DNA of 64,000 bases, taken from Aureimonas sp. SK2. GTDB lineage: Bacteria > Pseudomonadota > Alphaproteobacteria > Rhizobiales > Rhizobiaceae. The notes below the pieces were generated by a model. It saw only the letters and a program-made list of their open reading frames with translations, searched no databases and was not told the DNA's origin. Below are positions 58,326-64,000 of the stretch, piece after piece (within the stretch, counting starts at the first letter, position 1; each line of letters begins with the position of its first letter). The translations under genes were made by a program, and so were the position numbers. Where the stretch lies: positions 232,033-296,032 of the forward strand of contig NZ_JAPZDS010000004.1 of the NCBI RefSeq assembly GCF_029813115.1. The letters run 5' to 3'.

Positions 58326-59945
58326 ATGACCTTCGCCTTCCAGCTTCCAGGACCTCCGCGAGGCCCCACCCTGACCGACGCCGAATGGAACGGCGACACC
58401 GCCGTGGCGCCCCGCGGTCGCCACTTCCTCATCCTCATGCAGGATGTCCGCGACATCCCGGGCTACCGGATCCCCGTGCTCCACATCGGGGAACCAAACG
58501 AGGAGGGCGGCATCGACTTCGCGCCCTTCGAGCCGTTGCTCCGGCTGTTTCGCGAGGAACCGCTCTCGTCGATCACGTCGAAGCGGCACATCGCGAGGGC
58601 GGTGCGCCTCTTCATCGAGTACGTCGACCATCGCTGGCCCCGGCTCGCCGAGATCGCAAGCTCGCTGCGCAGGACCGACGTGCGGCGCATCTTCCGGGAG
58701 TTCTGCGTACACCTCAGGACGGGGACGGTGGACGGTACGGGCCCGCAGACGGGTACGGCGGCCCTGGGGTGGCAGCCGACCTCGCAGGGGGCGGCGCGCA
58801 ACCTGATCAACGGGTTCGGCACCTTCCTCAAGTACGTTGCCGAAGTGACGGAGCCCCATCGGGACATGCCGAGCGAACTCGGCTTGCCGATGGGAGACGA
58901 TCGCCTGCGCAACGCCCATGCCAGGGCATTCGGGATGATGGCCCATTTGAGGCCTTCCGTGCCGCGGAAGGCCGTGGCGATGGGCCGGGGGATCGTCGGC
59001 AGCGACCCCCATGGCGCCTTTCGAGGCTCCACGAAACGGTTCGCGTTGCCGCACTTGGTGAACTTTCTGACCGAGGGTTCGCCCGAACAAGTCGTCACCG
59101 CGAGGTCCGACGTGGACCCGACGGGAGCCCTCCAGCGGTTGATCCTGGGCGGCGGGGGGATACGGGAGAGCGAGTCGCGCCAGATGTGGATCGGCGACGT
59201 CACGCTGGTGGGCGGCGGCCAGGTGAAGGGTTTCCTCCGCCATCCGTCGTTCTTCGTCCAGGACATGGGGAACGGCCCCCAGACGCGCGAGCAGATCCTG
59301 CTGGAACGGTACGGGCTTGCCGTCCGCCGGTCGGGCATGTCGAGGTTCGCCGCAGGTTGGAAATCGCCGCTGATGGAGGACCGATACAGCGCGGAGATCT
59401 ACTGGGCTCCCTACCCGGGCTTCCGGGAATACCTGGCGTCGGCGCTGTACCACTACGTCATGGTGGTGCGCCCCGAGGCGATGCTCCAGCGCAAGGCGCT
59501 CGGCTTCGGGGACCACCCATACCTCCTGGTGTGCACGTCGCCGACGATGGTCGACGGGCGCATGGAGGTCGGCCAGCCCTACACCGCGGCGGCGGCGCGG
59601 TCCTCGTGGGAGTCCGCGATCCGGCGGCTGGGCCGCCGGATCGGCGAGGACCTCAAGGTCGAGAAGGATGCGGGAACCTCGATCCACTCGCTCCGCCACC
59701 GGTATGGCCGCACGCTGCACGAGGCCGGATTCGACGAGGCCACGATCAAGAGGCTCATGCACCACCGCAGCATCCGGAGCTCCCGCGTCTACACGATGGC
59801 CGAACCCGGCGAGATGCACGCGCTGCTCGAGGCTGCCGAGGAACGGCTCGCCGCCGGGGGCACGGGGCTGGTTGGGCCGGCCTTCCCGACCCTGGGCGAC
59901 GTCATCGACGCGACCTTCGACCCGACGGGCCTGTACCGGAAGTGA
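58326..59945 (+). CDS. gmtY: tyrosine recombinase, GmtY-like
   Basis: 539 residues, ATG at 58326 with GAGGG. The catalytic set is visible: Arg-280 (GGGIRESESRQMW), HSLRH with Arg-457, His-480 in LMHHRSIRS and Tyr-489 in SRVYTMAEPGE. The spacing Arg-His 23 and His-Tyr 9 is normal for the family, so it should be active. The N-terminal ~270 residues form the DNA-binding part. With the next two genes it makes the order known in gamma-mobile-trio modules. Confidence 0.78.
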   Translation: MTFAFQLPGPPRGPTLTDAEWNGDTAVAPRGRHFLILMQDVRDIPGYRIPVLHIGEPNEEGGIDFAPFEPLLRLFREEPLSSITSKRHIARAVRLFIEYVDHRWPRLAEIASSLRRTDVRRIFREFCVHLRTGTVDGTGPQTGTAALGWQPTSQGAARNLINGFGTFLKYVAEVTEPHRDMPSELGLPMGDDRLRNAHARAFGMMAHLRPSVPRKAVAMGRGIVGSDPHGAFRGSTKRFALPHLVNFLTEGSPEQVVTARSDVDPTGALQRLILGGGGIRESESRQMWIGDVTLVGGGQVKGFLRHPSFFVQDMGNGPQTREQILLERYGLAVRRSGMSRFAAGWKSPLMEDRYSAEIYWAPYPGFREYLASALYHYVMVVRPEAMLQRKALGFGDHPYLLVCTSPTMVDGRMEVGQPYTAAAARSSWESAIRRLGRRIGEDLKVEKDAGTSIHSLRHRYGRTLHEAGFDEATIKRLMHHRSIRSSRVYTMAEPGEMHALLEAAEERLAAGGTGLVGPAFPTLGDVIDATFDPTGLYRK

Positions 59946-59992
59946 TCCGGCGCCCTCCGGCCTGCCCCATCCCCGAGAGGCGATCCGCGACC

Positions 59993-62900
59993 ATGGCGAA
60001 CCTGAAGACGAACTACCTCCCCGACGATTTCTTCTCGGTCCCGGACGGGGAAAGGGAAATCCTGTCGAGCCACATCGCGCATGTCGCGAAGGTCGACCCA
60101 TCCACCCGCAGAAAATACTCGAGGTCTCCCGACAGGTACGGGACGGAGATCCTGTCCCACGAACGGTCCACGGGCAAGATCCTGCAAGCCGTGCGCGACG
60201 GTCGATGCCTCCTGTCGCCGCTCCGTTTCACCCTCAGGTACGGCGCGCCCACCAAGGACACGGTCGAGCAGATCCTGAGGGAATCCGAACTCGGCCCGGC
60301 GGCGGTCGAGGAATTGTATGCGGCCGGCCTCATCTCGAACCGCGGGTTGACGCCCGATGCGATCCCCCCGTTCGAGGCTCGCGTGAGGTCGCTGCTGGCG
60401 AGCCTCTGCGTATCGACCCGGGGTGCCAAGACCCTTGCGGACGTCGGCCCCGAGAACCTGAAAGACTGGATCGGGGTGTTCAGGACCGCGGACGGGAAGC
60501 GGTGGCGGGACGACCTGTGGGACAGGAGCCGGATCCATTACGACTCCTGCCTGAGGCACATCTGCCGCGCCCTGGAGGTGATCTTCCCCGGCGCGGGGTT
60601 CAGGCAGATCTCGGGCAACCTCAGGTACGGGACGACGGCGGCACTGATCGACGAGACACTGGGCGCCTCGCCTCCGTTCGCCGCCGAGTGGATCGGGTTG
60701 TTCGACGAATGGCGCGAGGCGACCCCGACCGTCGACGTCCGGTACCGGATGTTCTTGACGGCTTTCATCCTTTGGCTATCGACCCTAAGGGACACGGAGG
60801 AGGTGGACGACCCGGCCCGCTTCATGACCCGGCCCCACAACGAACGGCCGTTCTTCGAGTTCGCGAAGCGGATGAAGGGAGACGAGGAGGACGAGAACGT
60901 ATTCGGCGAGGGCCTCCTCACCGTTGTCAGGACGGCGGTGCGGTTCTCCGAGTTCGTCGAGGCCCGCGTCTCGGAGGGGACGCGGGCGCCGGTCTTCCCG
61001 ATCGCGACCAAGCGCGACGTGAGGAAGATCGAAACCGCACTCAAGCGGCAGGGAAAGCTCGGCACGCAGCGTCACACGGCGTCGCTGCCGCTCCCGAAGG
61101 ACCTTCGCGAGATAGCCAAGACAATCCTGGAAGAGGGGGAAAACGGCTGGCCGGGCAGCCTCAAGATGTGTCGCCCGAAGATCGACGGCAAGAACGTATA
61201 CTGCCCAGTGTATCCCACGTTGTACCTGATGATGTTCACCATGCCGCTCCGCGTCGCCCAGATCAAGCGGCTGGACAGCGGCGAAGGCGACGAGCAGGTG
61301 TTCGACTGCGAAACGGGGTCGTGGGCCAGGAACACCGGGCCGCTCGCCGGGTATTGGAGGAGGCAGGGGAAGAAGGACACGGAGCGCGGCTATGCGAGAA
61401 GGTTCGAAGGCTTCGACGTGACGGGCATCTTCGTGAACACGAACAAGACAGGAAGCCCGTATACGCTGCCGTGGCAGAGCATGTATGTCCACCGACTGCT
61501 TCGTGATCTTCGCGCGTGGCAGGATCGAAACATCCCGATCGGCGCGCCGCTGTCCCCGCGCGAGTACCTCAGGGAGGGGGACGCGATCACGGAGTCCGCG
61601 TTGGAGCCGTATCCGGACATATTCCCCTTGTTCAGGTTGCCCGCGATCAAGGACGGGGCGGCGACGCACTTCCGGGTCCCGACGGAACGGGACACCTACC
61701 AGTTCTGGCAATGGTTGATGCTCGAGACCGAAAGACGGTTCAACCTGGCCAATCCCGGCAAGCCGATATCCCTGTTCGAGGAGAAGGAAAGCGGAACCTC
61801 ACAGCCGTCGGGCGCGAAGTTCAAGCCCCATGGCGTGAGGTCGGACGGGGTCACGCGATTGATCAAGGCGGGCGTTCCGCTTCAGTTCATCAGCAAGTAT
61901 GTCGTGGGACATGCTGGCCTGCCGATGACGATACATTACGACAACACGTCGCCTGCCGACCTGCACGAGATGCTCGAGGCGGCCGAACTCGACAACCAAA
62001 AGGCCGAGGCGAGGCGGATCGTGGTCGAGGCCAAGGCTGGTTCGGTACCCGCGATGACGTCGTTCGTGGCGGCCGGCCCCTTGCCCGCCTCCACCATGCT
62101 TTCCCGGTTCGACCCACTCGCCCGCCTGCTGTTCACGGACATGGACTACGGGATGTGCCCCTGGCAGCAAACCCGATGCCACGACGGAGGGCCGCAGGTA
62201 CGGAAGTCCAGTTCCGGCGGAAAGGACAACAGCGCTTACGCGCCGGTGGAGGGCGGCCCGCGCAATTGCCTCATGTGCAGGCATTTCGTCACCGGGCCAG
62301 CATGGCAGGTGCCGCTGTGGATCAAAGGCACCACGCTGTTGCGGAGGCTGTATTCCGAAACCGAACGGCACAAGGAGATCAAGCAACAGATCGATGCCCT
62401 GGAGCGCGAAGCGGTCGGAGCCACGCCGACGCAGCTCTATCGCTTGAGGATCGACATCACGCGTCTCGAGCAGGCGCGCGAGGAGATCGGCGACGGCCTC
62501 GAACTGCTGGCGAAGGCACTGGCGAACCTGTACCGCCTGCTCGAGCAGATTGCCCGGGTGCAGGAAGGCGGCCCGGAGGGCGGCGCGGACGACACGGCCA
62601 TCGTGACGCAACCGAACTCGTCGCATGTCGAATGGGTCGAGATCTCGGAATTCGAACAGGTGGCATTCATACAGAGGATGGGTCGAATCTACCCTTCCCT
62701 GTACGACCCCGAGAGCGAGGCTGCCTCGATGCGCTTCGCCGACGAGATCTGTTTCCACAGCGACTGCGCTCCGATCAGCATGGCGCCCCTCACCAAGTCG
62801 GAAAAGTCGAAAGCCTTGGAGCGGTTCAACGCCCTCCTGCTTCAGCGCATGGAGCGTGAGGAGTTGCTCGCCCTCCAGGATGGCGCCATGCGCCTGACGG

Positions 62901-63025
62901 AAATGCCGGAGATCGACGAGTTGCGCTCGGCGATGGCCCGGATCGGGGCGCCGCTCGAGAGAAGGGCTTCGCCCCTGCTGGAACACGGGGCCGTCGTCTC
63001 GAAGCGACTGTCGGCAGATGGCTAG
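59993..63025 (+). CDS. gmtZ: large recombinase-like protein, GmtZ (VPA1269)-like
   Basis: 1010 residues. An N-terminal region of unknown fold is followed by a tyrosine-recombinase-like core: MPLRVAQIKRLDSGEGDEQ, HGVRSDGVTRLI with Arg-616, GHAG with His-640 and IHYDN with Tyr-649. It then has CPWQQTRCHDGG and NCLMCRHFVTGP, giving two Cys pairs (C-x5-C and C-x2-C), probably zinc. A long coiled coil follows. The plan and length are those of GmtZ/VPA1269 family. It overlaps the next gene by 8 nt. Confidence 0.75.
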   Translation: MANLKTNYLPDDFFSVPDGEREILSSHIAHVAKVDPSTRRKYSRSPDRYGTEILSHERSTGKILQAVRDGRCLLSPLRFTLRYGAPTKDTVEQILRESELGPAAVEELYAAGLISNRGLTPDAIPPFEARVRSLLASLCVSTRGAKTLADVGPENLKDWIGVFRTADGKRWRDDLWDRSRIHYDSCLRHICRALEVIFPGAGFRQISGNLRYGTTAALIDETLGASPPFAAEWIGLFDEWREATPTVDVRYRMFLTAFILWLSTLRDTEEVDDPARFMTRPHNERPFFEFAKRMKGDEEDENVFGEGLLTVVRTAVRFSEFVEARVSEGTRAPVFPIATKRDVRKIETALKRQGKLGTQRHTASLPLPKDLREIAKTILEEGENGWPGSLKMCRPKIDGKNVYCPVYPTLYLMMFTMPLRVAQIKRLDSGEGDEQVFDCETGSWARNTGPLAGYWRRQGKKDTERGYARRFEGFDVTGIFVNTNKTGSPYTLPWQSMYVHRLLRDLRAWQDRNIPIGAPLSPREYLREGDAITESALEPYPDIFPLFRLPAIKDGAATHFRVPTERDTYQFWQWLMLETERRFNLANPGKPISLFEEKESGTSQPSGAKFKPHGVRSDGVTRLIKAGVPLQFISKYVVGHAGLPMTIHYDNTSPADLHEMLEAAELDNQKAEARRIVVEAKAGSVPAMTSFVAAGPLPASTMLSRFDPLARLLFTDMDYGMCPWQQTRCHDGGPQVRKSSSGGKDNSAYAPVEGGPRNCLMCRHFVTGPAWQVPLWIKGTTLLRRLYSETERHKEIKQQIDALEREAVGATPTQLYRLRIDITRLEQAREEIGDGLELLAKALANLYRLLEQIARVQEGGPEGGADDTAIVTQPNSSHVEWVEISEFEQVAFIQRMGRIYPSLYDPESEAASMRFADEICFHSDCAPISMAPLTKSEKSKALERFNALLLQRMEREELLALQDGAMRLTEMPEIDELRSAMARIGAPLERRASPLLEHGAVVSKRLSADG

Positions 63026-63722
63026 TTCGGGCGGGGCCGCCGTTCGCCTGGGCAAGGCCGTCATCGAGGAGGCGCGAACCAAGTGTCGCAAGTTGATGGA
63101 AGAACGGTCGATCGCCGAAACGGGACGAAAGGGCACCACGATCACGCGGATCGTCGAGGTCGGGGAGCGATGCCTGACCCTGCGCCCGCCGCAAAGGCCG
63201 TCGGTGCCAACCTTGGTCGAGATGGGGCGGTTGACTTACGGGGACGCGTTTCCCGCCGGGCAGACGATCTACAATCACTACGCGGCTTGGGCCAACGTCT
63301 GGATGTCGGCCTACGATGACCTTGTCTCGGTCCAGGCCCCGAAGACCGGGGTGGTCGAGCGGCACGAGCTCCAGGAATTCCGAACCGGCGACCGCCTGGA
63401 CGTAGGCACCGTCGAAAGGCTCAACCTCATGAACCGTCGCATACGTGACCAAGCGGCGGAGATCCGGGCGCTCCGGTCGTTCATAACAAGCAAGATCCCG
63501 GCACCCGACACCGACCCCAAGACGCCGGGGACGGCGCTGCTGGCGCAGCCGGACCTCGATCTCGACGCACTCCGGCAGTGGCTTGCGGCCGTGGACGACG
63601 GCAGCCTTCGGTTCGCGGTCGACGACCTCGGGGTGAGCGTCACGCGCGGGGCCGGCGCGACGCCGAGGGTGATGCCGATCCGCGTGCTGGCAGTCCTCAG
63701 GAAGGTTGCGGCCGGCAGGTGA
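63018..63722 (+). CDS. gmtX: third gene of the trio, GmtX-like
   Basis: 234 residues. There is a short HTH-like region in the middle (GRLTYGDAFPAGQTIYNHYAAW), with RPSVPTLVEMG before it, a pattern seen in GmtX where FP..TIYN recurs. The C-terminal part is a helix (VERLNLMNRRIRDQAAEIRAL) with coiled-coil tendency. It ends 12 nt before the tRNA 3' end on the other strand. Exact role unknown; accessory in the integration process. Confidence 0.7.
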   Translation: MASSGGAAVRLGKAVIEEARTKCRKLMEERSIAETGRKGTTITRIVEVGERCLTLRPPQRPSVPTLVEMGRLTYGDAFPAGQTIYNHYAAWANVWMSAYDDLVSVQAPKTGVVERHELQEFRTGDRLDVGTVERLNLMNRRIRDQAAEIRALRSFITSKIPAPDTDPKTPGTALLAQPDLDLDALRQWLAAVDDGSLRFAVDDLGVSVTRGAGATPRVMPIRVLAVLRKVAAGR

Positions 63723-63733
63723 CGCCGGCCGTT

Positions 63734-64000
63734 TGGTGTCCGCGGCGGGATTCGAACCCACGACCCCAGGATTCATACCACTTCGGCTTTCGCCGCCGCC
63801 TCACGGCGTTCGTGGTCTGGACTGTCCCTTCACCCTAGGCCGAAGCCCGTAGGTGCTGCCCTACCAGTCTCTACACCTTCCGGACTTCTCCGGCTTGGCT
63901 CGGGATCGGCACCTCGCGAGAGCGAGAAGCGTTCCCCGACTTTGAGCAGATCCGACGCGCACTTTCGTTGCGCGCCGCCCAATTTGCACCAGGAATCCTG
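63734..64000 (-). tRNA. tRNA gene, 3' exon with group I intron (Arg(CCU)-type), cut by window edge
   Basis: On the minus strand the 3' exon (63773-63734) reads AA, TCCTG (anticodon stem), GGGTC (variable loop), GTGGG-TTCGAAT-CCCGC (T arm), CGCGGAC, A and encoded CCA. Before it lies the intron (63774 onward) with clear group I core: GGTGC/GCACC as P3, AAA after it, GAGCCAAGC (P6/J6-7-like), GTGTAGAGACTGG and GACAGTCC (P7), ending in G before the exon (omega-G). The last ten bases, CAGGATTCCT in tRNA sense, fit a 5' exon with CCU, but this would leave no room for P1 and P2, so they may be intron. Confidence 0.82.

Noticed and set aside
63991..64000. Last ten bases read as the 5' exon (anticodon stem plus CCU)
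   Set aside because: Not accepted as proven: the pairing is perfect, but the P3 strand of the intron follows at once, leaving no room for P1 and the guide sequence.

Overview
The window is GC-rich DNA with alphaproteobacterial character, most like Hyphomicrobiales: the codon use is strongly GC3-biased, the phage family homologues are those seen in rhizobial Mu-like prophages, and a tRNA of the Arg(CCU) type carries a bacterial group I intron. Three accessory blocks lie next to each other, with no clear core chromosome in between.

Block 1 (1-37288) is a Mu-like transposable prophage with a contractile tail. It reads right to left and is cut by the left edge of the window. The phage left end is at 37288 and reads TGTAACGCGC inward, with two 19-bp repeats that look like transposase end sites. 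Next come an S24-type repressor (+), a divergent early promoter, a Ner-like regulator, tightly overlapping small ORFs, a ParB-like protein, the MuA-like transposase and the MuB-like ATPase. A long semi-essential region follows, with Gp37/Gp68, a Gp16 homologue, a DNA methyltransferase and a + strand secreted moron. After that come a Mor/C-type activator, the lysis genes, and the packaging, head, baseplate, tail-fibre and sheath genes. Three late promoters share one architecture: a GGGCTGACA dyad, exactly 22 nt, then a TAG-starting -10-like hexamer. They precede the endolysin, the head protease and the sheath. The order of tail modules differs from Mu, because the sheath follows the fibres.

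The prophage sits inside the 34th codon of an MFS transporter gene that was the last visible gene of an arsenic operon (37289-40768: arsR, thioredoxin-type arsC, glutaredoxin-type arsC, arsH, arsB, MFS fragment).

Block 2 (40931-57479) holds a two-gene unit (an NdpA-like nucleoid-associated protein and a membrane protein, a candidate but unproven defence system) and a thioredoxin-reductase-like flavoprotein. The rest is a copper island: P-type ATPase copA, cueR, copZ, a TolC-type outer-membrane protein, a Tat-exported multicopper oxidase, a cupredoxin, a CusF-like protein, a DUF411 protein, a four-helix copper-storage protein, two DUF305 proteins, and a glutaredoxin-MauE fusion. Two promoters have the 19-bp spacer and dyad typical of CueR control.

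Block 3 (57614-64000) holds a winged-helix gene, then three overlapping or closely spaced genes resembling the gamma-mobile-trio recombination module (GmtY, GmtZ, GmtX). These lie beside the 3' end of an intron-split tRNA gene on the minus strand. The likely history is a metal-resistance island that carries its own recombinase trio next to a tRNA and was later hit by a transposable phage.
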